This document shows positions 7,969 through 16,548 of a stretch of DNA of 64,000 bases, piece after piece. Positions within the stretch are counted from its first letter, which is position 1. Each line of letters starts with the position of its first letter. The DNA is from Roseovarius sp. MMSF_3359 (GTDB lineage: Bacteria; Pseudomonadota; Alphaproteobacteria; Rhodobacterales; Rhodobacteraceae): assembly GCF_030733385.1 (NCBI RefSeq), contig NZ_JASHJC010000001.1, positions 124,001 to 188,000 of the forward strand. Direction: 5' to 3'. The notes beneath the pieces are model-generated. The model was not told the DNA's origin and did no database searches. It was given only the letters and a program-made list of their open reading frames with translations. Both the position numbers and the translations under genes were made by a program.

Positions 7969-8190
7969 TCAGGCGCGTGTTCCGTAGACCGCGGCGCTGG
8001 CGGCGGCGCGGATGTTCGAACGGTCGAGGCCCAGGTCCTTCAACTCGGCCGGTCCCAGTTTCGACAGTTCCGCAACCGTGCGCTTGTAGGCGCGATAGTC
8101 TGCGATACGGGTCATGAGCGCATACACGGCTGCGCTGATTTCAAGTTGCAGGCCACTAACGGCGCTGCGGTTTTGGGTTGCAAATGCCAT
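7969..8190 (-). CDS. ccaF1: DUF1127 protein, CcaF1 homologue
   Basis: The 73-residue product ends with the DUF1127 core LSKLGPAELKDLGLDRSNI, a small basic Arg/Lys-containing helical module. In Rhodobacter sphaeroides the homologue CcaF1 is an RNA-binding protein cotranscribed with the CcsR small RNAs and involved in their maturation; the transcript is stress induced through RpoH-type sigma factors. Here the same order is seen on the minus strand: DUF1127 gene, then four CCUCCUCCC hairpins. AAGGAG lies 8 bases before the ATG. I could not assign the promoter securely; TTGTG at about 8281-8285 (minus) is one candidate -35 element. Confidence 0.88.
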   Translation of the reverse strand: MAFATQNRSAVSGLQLEISAAVYALMTRIADYRAYKRTVAELSKLGPAELKDLGLDRSNIRAAASAAVYGTRA

Positions 8191-8299
8191 TGTCCGGCTC
8201 CTTGCGTCATGTCGGTTCTGCGCTGACCCTCAAAAGGTCGCCGCGCTTGTTGGGGTATAGATACGCCGATGCTGCAGGTGCACAACCCCCGACCGGAAC

Positions 8300-8318
8300 A
8301 ATGCTGCTATGCAGCATT
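8300..8318. promoter_or_regulatory. 8-bp inverted repeat between ccaF1 and mrp
   Basis: AATGCTGC and GCAGCATT are separated by TAT. The site lies 110 bases upstream of the DUF1127 gene and 122 bases upstream of mrp, in the divergent promoter region. It could be an operator; no regulator can be named. Confidence 0.4.
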
Positions 8319-8439
8319 TGCATGGCAAGAACTTCCCTAACGTCATGTAATAATACAACTTTATGGTTAACGTGATGAGCTGCTATTGCCCTTTGCCAGA
8401 AAACCATCACCTATGGTGCAGACATCAGGGGAGGATCGA

Positions 8440-9504
8440 ATGACCATTGATCGCAGTACCGTCGAAGCCCGGCTTGCGCAGATTGCGCTGCCCGATGGTG
8501 GTGACCTCTTGTCACGCGATCTGGTGCGCGCCCTGACCATCGAGGGCGGCACGGTGCGCTTCGTGATCGAGGCCCCCAGTACAGAGTTGGCGCAGCAGAT
8601 GGAGCCATTGCGTGCCGCTGCCGAGCGCGCCGTGCTGGCGCTTGAAGGCGTCTCGGAGGTTTCCGTCGCGCTGACCGCACATGCGCCGACCCCCAAACCG
8701 CCCAGCCTCAAGATCGGCGGCCATCCCAAGGCGCAGACGTCGCCACCGAAACCCGCGAGTGTGAAATCCATCCTGGCGGTTGGATCTGGCAAGGGTGGCG
8801 TGGGCAAGTCCACCGTTTCCTCCAACCTCGCCGTGGCCCTTGCGCGTGCAGGCCGGCGCGTGGGTCTTCTCGATGCGGATATCCATGGGCCGTCGCAACC
8901 CCGCATGATGGGGGTCACTGGGCGGCCTGCCAGCCCGGATGGCAAGATCATCGAGCCACTGCACGCCCATGGTGTCACCCTCATGTCGATTGGCCTGATG
9001 CTCGACCCGGACAAGGCGGTGGTCTGGCGCGGGCCGATGTTGATGGGCGCATTGCAGCAGATGATAAGCCAGGTGAACTGGGGCGACCTGGATGTCCTGA
9101 TTGTCGATCTGCCGCCCGGGACGGGAGATGTGCAGCTGACGCTTTGCCAGAAGGCCGAACCCTCCGGCGCGATCATCGTCTCGACGCCGCAGGATGTGGC
9201 CCTTTTGGACGCGCGCAAGGCGATGGACATGTTCAGGACGCTGAAAACGCCAATCTTGGGTCTCATAGAAAACATGTCGATCTTCCATTGCCCCAGTTGC
9301 GGGTATGAGGCGCATATCTTCGGCCATGGCGGGGTTGCCGACGAGGCCAGGAAACTGGATCTGCCATTTCTGGGGGCGTTACCAATTGATCTGGACACGC
9401 GGCTTGCCGGGGACGCGGGGACACCGGTCGCCGCGGGCGATGGCCCGATGGCCGAGGCCTATGCGGCATTGGCCAAGCGGTTGATTGACGGTGGGGTCGC
9501 CTGA
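8440..9504 (+). CDS. Mrp/ApbC/NBP35-family iron-sulfur cluster carrier ATPase
   Basis: This cytoplasmic P-loop ATPase binds and transfers Fe-S clusters to target apoproteins. The 354-residue product has an N-terminal DUF59/MIP18-like domain (1-80), a Pro-rich linker (82-106), the deviant Walker [11 protein letters not shown] (115-124), [12 protein letters not shown], the Walker B region [14 protein letters not shown], and the cluster-binding CPSC pair. AGGGGAGGA precedes the ATG at 8440. The open frame begins further upstream but without a ribosome site. It is divergent from ccaF1. Confidence 0.93.
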   Translation: MTIDRSTVEARLAQIALPDGGDLLSRDLVRALTIEGGTVRFVIEAPSTELAQQMEPLRAAAERAVLALEGVSEVSVALTAHAPTPKPPSLKIGGHPKAQTSPPKPASVKSILAVGSGKGGVGKSTVSSNLAVALARAGRRVGLLDADIHGPSQPRMMGVTGRPASPDGKIIEPLHAHGVTLMSIGLMLDPDKAVVWRGPMLMGALQQMISQVNWGDLDVLIVDLPPGTGDVQLTLCQKAEPSGAIIVSTPQDVALLDARKAMDMFRTLKTPILGLIENMSIFHCPSCGYEAHIFGHGGVADEARKLDLPFLGALPIDLDTRLAGDAGTPVAAGDGPMAEAYAALAKRLIDGGVA

Positions 9505-9828
9505 GGCGGTTGGGGGCGCCGCGCGATCGCCAGACCGCCCGCAAGGGCTGGCGATTTGGTGGGGTCGCGACGACGAATTTAGGTTTTTCCGAACTTGGCA
9601 AAGATAAAGTGCGTCTCACAACGGTTGATCGCCACCCCGCGGCCGGGCAGTCGTACGGCTCGTTCTCTACCTTCGGCTTCCTTCGCAAACCTGCCATTTC
9701 ACCTGACCCCGTTTGTGACAGCGTCACCCCGAAGCGCAAAGTGCATCGTGGCCCGTCAAACAAAGCCGATACACTCGCCTTTTCATCCGGCAACGGTCTA
9801 AGATCGGGAAAAACCAAGAGGAACCCCG
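9505..9828. other. Intergenic stretch, 324 bases
   Basis: This lies between mrp and the HpaI-type aldolase. I see no convincing gene. The part 9585-9700 can be read in several frames on both strands; the minus-strand frame contains VENEPYDCPAAGW, which faintly recalls the N-terminus of FdhF/YdeP molybdoproteins and may be a relic. A short inverted repeat GTGAC-AGC-GTCAC is at 9715-9727. The aldolase promoter must lie between this and 9828. Confidence 0.4.
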
Positions 9829-10599
9829 ATGCCCGCTCCCGAAAACACCTTCAAGACCGCCTTGGCATCCGGACAGATGCTCTATGGTTGCTGGGCCGGG
9901 TTTGCCGATGCCTATGCCGCCGAAATACTGACAACCGCTGGTTTTGACTGGCTGGTGGTCGACGGTGAGCACGCGCCCAATGACCTCCGCACGATCATGG
10001 CGCAGCTTCAGGTGATCGACGGCAGCGGCACCGCACCGATCGTGCGATTGCCGATGGGCGAGCCATGGCTCATCAAGCAAGTGCTGGATGCAGGGGCGCA
10101 GACCCTTCTGATCCCCCTGGTCGAAAGCGCCACCCAGGCGACGGAGCTTGTTCGGGCCATGCGTTATCCGCCAGAGGGTATCCGGGGATCCGGGGCGGCC
10201 CTGGCCCGTGCCTCGCGATTTTCCGACATCCCGGACTATATCGAAACCGCCAATGAGCAGATGTGCCTGCTGGTGCAGGTCGAAACCCGCGCCGGGCTCG
10301 CGGCATTGGGCGACATCGCGCAGGTCGATGGCGTTGATGGCATTTTCATTGGCCCCTCGGACCTGGCCGCCGATATGGGGTATCTGGGCAAAAGCGATCA
10401 CCCCGAGGTTCAAGCCGCGATCAAGGAGGCCCTGTCGGATATCCGCGCGGCGGGAAAGGCGGCGGGCATTCTTGCGGTGGATCACGACACTGCGCTCACC
10501 TATCGCGATTGGGGGGCGCAGTTTCTGGCCGTGGGGATCGACGTGGTGATGCTTGCCACCGCTGCGCGGGCAACGATGGCGCGCTGGCGTGATGGATAA
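9829..10599 (+). CDS. HpcH/HpaI-family class II aldolase
   Basis: The 256-residue product belongs to the metal-dependent pyruvate aldolases that cleave 2-keto-3-deoxy or 4-hydroxy-2-oxo acids into pyruvate (or a ketoacid) and an aldehyde. Visible family features are the N-terminal [22 protein letters not shown], the segment [20 protein letters not shown] with its metal-ligand Glu, and [14 protein letters not shown]. The stop codon overlaps the start of a glucokinase gene, so the pair is translationally coupled and probably works in sugar or sugar-acid breakdown. Which 2-oxo acid is used cannot be read from sequence. Confidence 0.88.
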   Translation: MPAPENTFKTALASGQMLYGCWAGFADAYAAEILTTAGFDWLVVDGEHAPNDLRTIMAQLQVIDGSGTAPIVRLPMGEPWLIKQVLDAGAQTLLIPLVESATQATELVRAMRYPPEGIRGSGAALARASRFSDIPDYIETANEQMCLLVQVETRAGLAALGDIAQVDGVDGIFIGPSDLAADMGYLGKSDHPEVQAAIKEALSDIRAAGKAAGILAVDHDTALTYRDWGAQFLAVGIDVVMLATAARATMARWRDG

Positions 10600-11533
10600 G
10601 CGGTTTCTGCTGGCCGATGTGGGCGGGACCAACACGCGCCTTGGCCTGGGCGGTCCCTCCGGGCTTGACCCGGAAACGGTGGCGACCTTTCGCAACAGTG
10701 ACCATGCCGGTTTTGTCGGTGTCCTGAGCACCTATCTGGATCGCTACCCGGGGCCTCTAACGGCCATCTGCGCCGGGGTTGCCGGACCGGTCCGGGACGG
10801 TAATGCACAGCTGACCAACCTCGACTGGTTCATCGACGCCGGTGAGGTGCAGGCCGCGACCGGCGCGGCGTCGGTGCATCTCATCAATGACCTGCAGGCG
10901 CAGGGTTATGCGCTCGATGATCTGCCCGGCAGTAGCATAACATCTCTTTTCCCCGGCCTCTCCCCGCCGCCACTCACCGCGCGGCTGGTCATGGGCCTCG
11001 GGACCGGGTGCAACATCGCCGTGGTCCATCGCACCGCACAGGGCCTCTTTGTCCCAGCATCAGAGACCGGCCATACCAGTTTGCCGCATTTCGAGGGGGA
11101 TGCGGGTAAGCTCGTGACCTTTCTGTCGCAAACCCATTTCCATAAACCGATCGAGGCGGCCCTCTCCGGGACCGGGCTGGCGCGCATTTACCGCTATATC
11201 TCGGGCCAAACGCTGCCAACGCCTGATATCATCCGCCGTCATGTCGAAGAGGATATTGAGGCGACAAGCGCCGTTGCTCTTTTTGCTGAAATCCTCGGAA
11301 CCGTTGCCGGAAACATCGCCCTGTCGCATCTGCCGATGGGGGGGCTCTATTTCATCGGCGGGACGGCCCGGGCGGTTGCCCCGCATCTCGCAGAACTGCG
11401 CTTTTTGGACTATTTCACTGCCAAGGGCCCTTACACACCAATCGTCAAAGATATCCCCGTCTTCCTGATCGACGATGACGCCGCCGCCCTGCACGGCTGC
11501 GCCCGGTACCTCCGACAGGTCTTACCCGTCTGA
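10592..11533 (+). CDS. glk: Glucokinase
   Basis: This enzyme phosphorylates glucose with ATP to give glucose-6-phosphate, the entry to Entner-Doudoroff breakdown in this group. The 313-residue product has the phosphate-1 motif [14 protein letters not shown] (6-19), the catalytic region [10 protein letters not shown] and [12 protein letters not shown], and the nucleotide site [13 protein letters not shown], all typical of the bacterial Glk (E. coli-type) family. The ATG at 10592 overlaps the aldolase stop (10597-10599). The longer frame begins inside the aldolase and is not family-like. Confidence 0.92.
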   Translation: MDKRFLLADVGGTNTRLGLGGPSGLDPETVATFRNSDHAGFVGVLSTYLDRYPGPLTAICAGVAGPVRDGNAQLTNLDWFIDAGEVQAATGAASVHLINDLQAQGYALDDLPGSSITSLFPGLSPPPLTARLVMGLGTGCNIAVVHRTAQGLFVPASETGHTSLPHFEGDAGKLVTFLSQTHFHKPIEAALSGTGLARIYRYISGQTLPTPDIIRRHVEEDIEATSAVALFAEILGTVAGNIALSHLPMGGLYFIGGTARAVAPHLAELRFLDYFTAKGPYTPIVKDIPVFLIDDDAAALHGCARYLRQVLPV

Positions 11534-11681
11534 GGGCGCAAGCCAGACCCTCAGGGCGATGGCATTTTCGGCTCGGGAACTGGAACGGGGCGTGTCCGAG
11601 CCAAGGACGGCGCACCTTTCCAAGCCGCCTCGACTATCGGCGCAATTGGCGGCAGATTGGCGGAAAAACGGGAATCATGAC

Positions 11682-12737
11682 ATGACACATCTCTGGGTCC
11701 GCGCGGAACAGCGCCCGAATGAGGAGCGCGTGGCGCTCACCCCTGACGGGGCCGCGCAGCTTCTGGCGCAGGGCATTCGTGTGACGGTCGAGGAGAGCCA
11801 TGTGCGCGCCATCCCGATGGACGGCTACCGTGCGGCGGGCTGCGATGTCGCGCCGGAAAACACGTGGCCTGAGGCGCCGGAGGATGCGATCATTTTCGGG
11901 GTCAAGGAGTTGCCCGAGGATGGAACGCCTTTGCCGCACCGGCACATCCTCTTTGGCCATGCGTTCAAGGGGCAGCATTCGGGGCGTGTCCTGCTCGAAC
12001 GGTTCAAGGCCGGCGGCGGTACGCTCTACGATCTCGAGTATCTGGTGGATGAGACGGGACGTCGCGTGGCCGCCTTTGGATACTGGGCGGGGTATGCGGG
12101 CGCGGCGGTTTCATTGAAATGCTGGGCGGCGCAGCAGCAGGGCGCGATTTGCCCTTCGGTGGGGACCTATGCTGGCAAGGAGGCGTTGCTTGCCGATCTC
12201 GCCCGCGATTTGGAGGCCAGCGGCGCGTCACGGCCCACCGCAATCGTCATCGGGGCGCTGGGCCGGGTCGGCAGCGGCGCGTCGGACCTCTGCACCGCGA
12301 TGGGCATCACCCCCACCCGCTGGGACATGCACGAGACCGCCCATGGCGGGCCTTTCCCTGAAATCCTCGGTCATGACATGTTCATCAACTGCATTTTTGC
12401 CCGCCCCGGTACGCCGGTCTTCGTGCCGAAATCGGCGCTCAGCGCAGAAAGACAGCTCACCGTGATCGGGGACGTCGCCTGCGATCCGGACAGCGATTAC
12501 AACCCCGTGCCGGTCTATGACCGGGCGACCACATGGGATGAACCGGCCTTGAGGGTGCATGACGCGCCGCCGCTTGATGTGATGGCGATCGACAATCTGC
12601 CATCGCTTCTCCCGGTGGAATCATCCGAGGATTTCGCCGAACAACTTCTGCCGTCGCTCTTGCAACTGGGTGAGCTTGACGCCAGTGTCTGGGGCCGGGC
12701 AAAGGCGACGTTCGACAAGCATATGAAAGACATCTGA
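11682..12737 (+). CDS. Saccharopine dehydrogenase (lysine-forming, LYS1-like)
   Basis: The 351-residue protein belongs to the alanine dehydrogenase/PNT-like saccharopine dehydrogenases, which interconvert saccharopine with lysine and 2-oxoglutarate using NAD. Visible features: RAEQRPNEERVALTPDGA at the N-terminus, the core LFGHAFKGQ, and the dinucleotide-binding loop VIGALGRVGSGAS near residue 190. The partner enzyme (13001-14140) is two genes downstream, so the two steps of the saccharopine route are together. In this group the route more often degrades lysine, but direction cannot be told from sequence. A tandem ATTGGCGG pair lies just upstream (11645-11663). Confidence 0.88.
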   Translation: MTHLWVRAEQRPNEERVALTPDGAAQLLAQGIRVTVEESHVRAIPMDGYRAAGCDVAPENTWPEAPEDAIIFGVKELPEDGTPLPHRHILFGHAFKGQHSGRVLLERFKAGGGTLYDLEYLVDETGRRVAAFGYWAGYAGAAVSLKCWAAQQQGAICPSVGTYAGKEALLADLARDLEASGASRPTAIVIGALGRVGSGASDLCTAMGITPTRWDMHETAHGGPFPEILGHDMFINCIFARPGTPVFVPKSALSAERQLTVIGDVACDPDSDYNPVPVYDRATTWDEPALRVHDAPPLDVMAIDNLPSLLPVESSEDFAEQLLPSLLQLGELDASVWGRAKATFDKHMKDI

Positions 12738-12986
12738 TTGGCCATCTACATCGGATATCTCGCCGCGATCATGGGCACGATCTGCTGGATCCCGCAGGCG
12801 TACAAAGCCTGGGCCACCCGCGATACATCGGGCCTCTCGCTGCCGTCGAACCTGATGTTTCTGACAACGGTTTCCCTCTGGCTGCTCTATGGGATACTAA
12901 TCACCGACTGGCCGCTGATCCTGGCCAATATCTGCGCCACCACGGCGATGCTGATCATCGTGGCGGCCAAGCTGAAATACAAATGA
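12738..12986 (+). CDS. SemiSWEET-family small transporter
   Basis: The 82-residue product has three hydrophobic helices and the PQ-loop motif CWIPQAYKAW with DTSGLS, diagnostic of SemiSWEET half-transporters, which work as dimers and move small solutes, usually sugars. The frame starts with TTG immediately after the preceding stop codon; the next ATG, at codon 12, would remove part of the first helix, so TTG is the likely start. It overlaps the following gene's first possible start. Placement between two saccharopine dehydrogenase genes is unusual and hints that it moves a lysine-pathway metabolite, which is inference only. Confidence 0.85.
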   Translation: MAIYIGYLAAIMGTICWIPQAYKAWATRDTSGLSLPSNLMFLTTVSLWLLYGILITDWPLILANICATTAMLIIVAAKLKYK

Positions 12987-13000
12987 CGGGGAACGAGACG

Positions 13001-14140
13001 ATGACAATTCACTGGTGCGGCACCGGCCTTTCGGCCATTCCCGGTTTGCGGCGGTTGATCACGGCGGGTCATGAAGTCACGGTCTGGAACCGGACACTCG
13101 ACAAGGCCGAAAATGCCGTGGGCGATCTGACCAAACGGATCATGGCCTTCGACGCCGATGCGCTTGCCGCAGAGGTACAGGAGGGCGACATCGTCGTTTC
13201 CATGCTGCCCGGCGACTGGCACGTGCCGCTGGCCGAGATGTGCATCAACAAGGGTGCGCATTTCGTCTCGTCCTCCTATATCGCCCCTGAGATGCGCGCG
13301 TTGCATGCCAAGGCGTTGCTGCGTGGCGTGTCCTGCGTGAACGAGGTCGGGCTGGACCCCGGCATCGACCACCTGATGGCGCATCACCTCGTGTCGGATT
13401 ACCTGGCGTCGGACGCCTATGATGCGGAAAGTGACCTATCGTTCATCTCCTATTGCGGGGGCATTCCGAAACACCCGAACCCGTTCCGCTACAAGTTCAG
13501 CTGGTCGCCCCTGGGGGTACTCAAGGCGCTCAAATCACCTTCGAAATCAATCCGAAATTACACCGAGCTCAACGTGGCGCGGCCTTGGGACGCGATCTCG
13601 AGCTATACCGCGCCCTTGCCCACGCCGGAGAGTTTCGAGGTCTACCCGAACCGCGACAGTCTGCCCTTCATGGAGGATTACCGGTTTGAGCCGCATTGGC
13701 GGGTCAAGGAATTCGTGCGCGGCACCCTGCGCCTCAACGGGTGGGCCGAGGCGTGGAAGGACGTCTTTGAGGAGATCGAAACGCTTTCCGGCCCCGAGGG
13801 CGACGCGCGGCTCAAGGAAATGTCCGATCAGTTCTGGGCGGAGAACGCCTATGACGAGGATGAGCCGGACCGCGTAGTGCTCTGCGTGGCGCTCAAGGCG
13901 GAGCGGGATGGCAAACCCGTGTGGCACAAGACCTTCGTGATGGACGCCTGGGGCGATGCCCGCGGCACGGCGATGGCACGGTTGGTCTCGATCCCTGTGG
14001 CACTCGCGATCGAAGCGGTCATGAACCGGGAGATCCCCGCAGGCGTGACACCGGCGCCCTCCGATCCCAAGCTGGTCAGCCGCTTCCTGTCAGAGATCGA
14101 CACCCTGGCGCAACACCTTCGGGTTGTGGATCATCTCTGA
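13001..14140 (+). CDS. Saccharopine dehydrogenase (glutamate-forming, LYS9-like)
   Basis: The 379-residue enzyme interconverts saccharopine with glutamate and 2-aminoadipate semialdehyde. The N-terminal nucleotide-binding region is HWCGTGLSAIPGLRRL, with the family segments VVSMLPGDWHVPLAEMC, FVSSSYI and EVGLDPGIDHLMAHH. An alternative ATG at 12983 overlaps the SemiSWEET stop (ATGA) and would add six residues; I prefer 13001 because MTIHWCGTGLSAIPGL matches the usual N-terminus. Together with the 11682 gene it forms a complete saccharopine module. Confidence 0.88.
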   Translation: MTIHWCGTGLSAIPGLRRLITAGHEVTVWNRTLDKAENAVGDLTKRIMAFDADALAAEVQEGDIVVSMLPGDWHVPLAEMCINKGAHFVSSSYIAPEMRALHAKALLRGVSCVNEVGLDPGIDHLMAHHLVSDYLASDAYDAESDLSFISYCGGIPKHPNPFRYKFSWSPLGVLKALKSPSKSIRNYTELNVARPWDAISSYTAPLPTPESFEVYPNRDSLPFMEDYRFEPHWRVKEFVRGTLRLNGWAEAWKDVFEEIETLSGPEGDARLKEMSDQFWAENAYDEDEPDRVVLCVALKAERDGKPVWHKTFVMDAWGDARGTAMARLVSIPVALAIEAVMNREIPAGVTPAPSDPKLVSRFLSEIDTLAQHLRVVDHL

Positions 14141-14353
14141 CCGAATTGATGTCTTCCGGCGGTCTTCAAAGTCCAAATGCCGGAAGAAATCTATCTTTTT
14201 TGCAATGCCATGACACCGTCTAAGCCATTGCCTGGAAACCATACCAAGACCCTTCTTGTCCGGAGAGACAAGACAAACGCCTGCATTTTGTGATATGGCC
14301 GCTCACTTATAACGTGTGCGCGAATTTTGACAGGGCTTTGGGGGAAATGTGAC
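14141..14353. other. Intergenic region with two inverted repeats
   Basis: TTCCGGC (14154-14160) pairs with GCCGGAA (14179-14185), with TTTTTT about ten bases later; this may be a weak terminator for the saccharopine operon. A second repeat, TCTTGTCCGGAGAGACAAGA, is at 14254-14273 and could be an operator for the histidine kinase gene. GGGGGAA at 14340-14346 serves the GTG start of that gene. Confidence 0.4.
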
Positions 14354-15913
14354 GTGGCCAAGAATATCTTGCGGTATTGGCAAGAGGGGGCCGCGGATCC
14401 CTTGGAGCCACTCTTTGAATTTGCCCCGATCCTCATGCATTCAATTGCCCAGGACGGCACCCTTATCGACGTCAGTGTCTTCTGGGCCGAAAAACTGGGC
14501 TATTCCCGCGACGAGATGATCGGCCGGAAATCGACGGAGTTCCTGACCGAGGCCAGCCGGGAAAAGGCGCAGACCGAGACCCTGCCCGCGTTTTTCAGGG
14601 CCGGCCTTATCAGCAACGTGGAATACGACTTTGTCCGCAAAACCGGGGAGGTTCTGCCAGTCTTGATGTCCGCGATCGCGCAATATTCGCCCGAGGGGGA
14701 GTTTGTCAGGTCGCTCGCGGTTCTCTTCGACAATAGCGAATACAAGCGGCTGAATGCGGAAATGAACCATAACCGCCGCATGGAGGCGCTTGGCCAACTG
14801 GTGGCCGGGGTGGCTCATGATTTCAACAACATCCTGACGGTGATCAAGGGCAACACCGAATTCATGCAGGCAAATCCGGACGATCCGGATCGAAAGAATT
14901 TTCTGCGCGATACCTGGCGATCTGCCGAACGTGGCGAGAAACTGACGCAGTTGCTGCTGGCTTATGGGCAGCGCAGCCACCTTGAGCCGAAACCCTCGGA
15001 CCTCAATCAGATCATCCGCGAGATGGACCACCTGATGCGGCGGGTTCTGCCGGCCAAACTCGACATTTCCGTTGTGACCGCGGGGGGCTTGTGGGGGGTG
15101 ACCCTCGACCCGCATCAGCTTGAAACCGCCGTTCTCAACCTGCTCAACAACGCCCGCGATGCCATGCCGAAGGGGGGCAAGATCACCATCGAGACCTGCA
15201 ATGTCAGGATTTCCGAGGAGTATATTACCGCGCGCGACGAACATATCCTGCCGGGTCGCTACGTGATGCTGGCCATCTCGGATACCGGCGACGGGATGGG
15301 ACCGGACGTGATGGATCGGATTTTCGAGCCCTATTTCACGACCAAACCATTCGGGCAGGGGGCGGGTTTGGGCCTTTCGATGGTGTTTGGCTTCGTCAAG
15401 CAATCCGGTGGCACGATCCGGGTCTATTCAGAGGCGGGGTTTGGCACGACCTTCAAACTCTATTTCCCGGCAACCAGCTTCGATACGACACCCCCTGATG
15501 TCACCGCGCCCGACGGAGTCGCAGCCCCGGTCCCCGGTCCGCTGGCCGAGGTGCTTATTGTCGAAGATGAACCCGATGTGCGCCGGGTTCTGGCCAAGCT
15601 CATCGGCAATGGGGGCGTATCCGTCTCGCAATCGGCCTGCGGTGACGAGGCGTTCACCCTATTGCTGACCGGTTACCGGCCGAGGGTCATCGTGACCGAT
15701 ATCATCATGCCGGGCGCCTTGCAGGGGCCGGAACTGGCCGAAAAAGCGCGCGAGATGATCGAGGATCTGGAGGTGATTTTCATCTCCGGTCTGCCGCAGG
15801 AAGCGGCGATCCATGGCAATGGGATCGGTGACAATGACACCCTCGTGACGAAGCCCATCGACGGCGCCAAGCTCCTCCGGGAAATCCGGAAGAAGCTGGA
15901 GAAAGACACCTGA
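14354..15913 (+). CDS. Hybrid sensor histidine kinase with PAS and receiver domains
   Basis: The 519-residue protein has a PAS sensor domain (about 20-135), a HisKA domain with the phosphoacceptor His155 in GVAHDFNN, a HATPase domain (NLLNNARDAMPKGG, then DTGDGMG and GAGLGLSMVFG), and a C-terminal receiver with the acceptor Asp449 in IVTDIIMPG. No membrane segment is seen, so it senses a cytoplasmic signal. Neither DNA-binding domain nor neighbouring response regulator is present, so phosphotransfer to an unlinked partner is likely. GTG at 14354 is chosen because GGGGGAA lies 7 bases upstream; a TTG at 14327 also exists. Confidence 0.88.
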   Translation: MAKNILRYWQEGAADPLEPLFEFAPILMHSIAQDGTLIDVSVFWAEKLGYSRDEMIGRKSTEFLTEASREKAQTETLPAFFRAGLISNVEYDFVRKTGEVLPVLMSAIAQYSPEGEFVRSLAVLFDNSEYKRLNAEMNHNRRMEALGQLVAGVAHDFNNILTVIKGNTEFMQANPDDPDRKNFLRDTWRSAERGEKLTQLLLAYGQRSHLEPKPSDLNQIIREMDHLMRRVLPAKLDISVVTAGGLWGVTLDPHQLETAVLNLLNNARDAMPKGGKITIETCNVRISEEYITARDEHILPGRYVMLAISDTGDGMGPDVMDRIFEPYFTTKPFGQGAGLGLSMVFGFVKQSGGTIRVYSEAGFGTTFKLYFPATSFDTTPPDVTAPDGVAAPVPGPLAEVLIVEDEPDVRRVLAKLIGNGGVSVSQSACGDEAFTLLLTGYRPRVIVTDIIMPGALQGPELAEKAREMIEDLEVIFISGLPQEAAIHGNGIGDNDTLVTKPIDGAKLLREIRKKLEKDT

Positions 15914-15966
15914 AAAAGGCGCGCCGTGACCGGCCCGCCTTGTTATCGTGTCTATGGTCTGTCGGC

Positions 15967-16455
15967 TCAGATCGCGTCGAGCAGTGCCTCGCCGCCCGAT
16001 ACCTCGCAGACGCCGGGGTTTTCCTCTGCCTGCAACACGCTGACCGTGCCATCATCGACCAGCATCGCGTAGCGTTTGGAGCGCGACAGCAAACCGGCAG
16101 GAGGGGCGTCGAAATCCATGCCGATGGCCTTGGTAAAGGACGCATCCGCATCGCCCAGCATGGTGATACCGGCATCGCTGGCGCCGGTCGCATCGCCCCA
16201 GGACTTCATCACGAAAGGATCGTTGACACTGACGCAGATCACCTCGTCCACGCCTTTTCCGGCCAAGGCATCCTTGGTGCGGATAAAGCTCGGCACATGG
16301 GCGGAATGGCAGGTTGGTGTAAACGCGCCCGGCACCGCGAAGATCACCACTTTGCGACCCTTGATCTTGTCTTCCAGCGATACCGCCTCGGGGCCGTCCG
16401 CACCCATTTGCATCAGCGTTGCACTTGGAAGTTTGTCGCCCGTTGAAATAGTCAT
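15967..16455 (-). CDS. Peroxiredoxin, Prx5/AhpE-like thioredoxin-fold peroxidase
   Basis: The 162-residue cytoplasmic enzyme reduces hydrogen peroxide and organic peroxides. The peroxidatic Cys sits in VPGAFTPTCHSAHVP, the universal PxxxT(S)xxC site, and a second Cys in NPGVCEVSG may resolve it. The length and the segment VNDPFVMKSWG place it in the Prx5 group. It converges with the histidine kinase gene and diverges from the ferredoxin reductase gene across 93 bases. Confidence 0.93.
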   Translation of the reverse strand: MTISTGDKLPSATLMQMGADGPEAVSLEDKIKGRKVVIFAVPGAFTPTCHSAHVPSFIRTKDALAGKGVDEVICVSVNDPFVMKSWGDATGASDAGITMLGDADASFTKAIGMDFDAPPAGLLSRSKRYAMLVDDGTVSVLQAEENPGVCEVSGGEALLDAI

Positions 16456-16548
16456 TGTCGCATCCTGTCTATATTCCTGTTTCCGGTGCGTTTAGATATA
16501 GGCCGGGACAGGTGGCATTGCCACGCATGATTGCAGGGAGAAAGCGGA

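Noticed and set aside
7798-8226. Plus-strand frames over the CcsR hairpins and DUF1127 gene
   Set aside because: They are antisense to the hairpin array and a conserved small gene.
9510-9947. 145-codon open frame overlapping the start of the HpaI-type aldolase
   Set aside because: It runs out of frame into the aldolase gene and has no ribosome site or family features.
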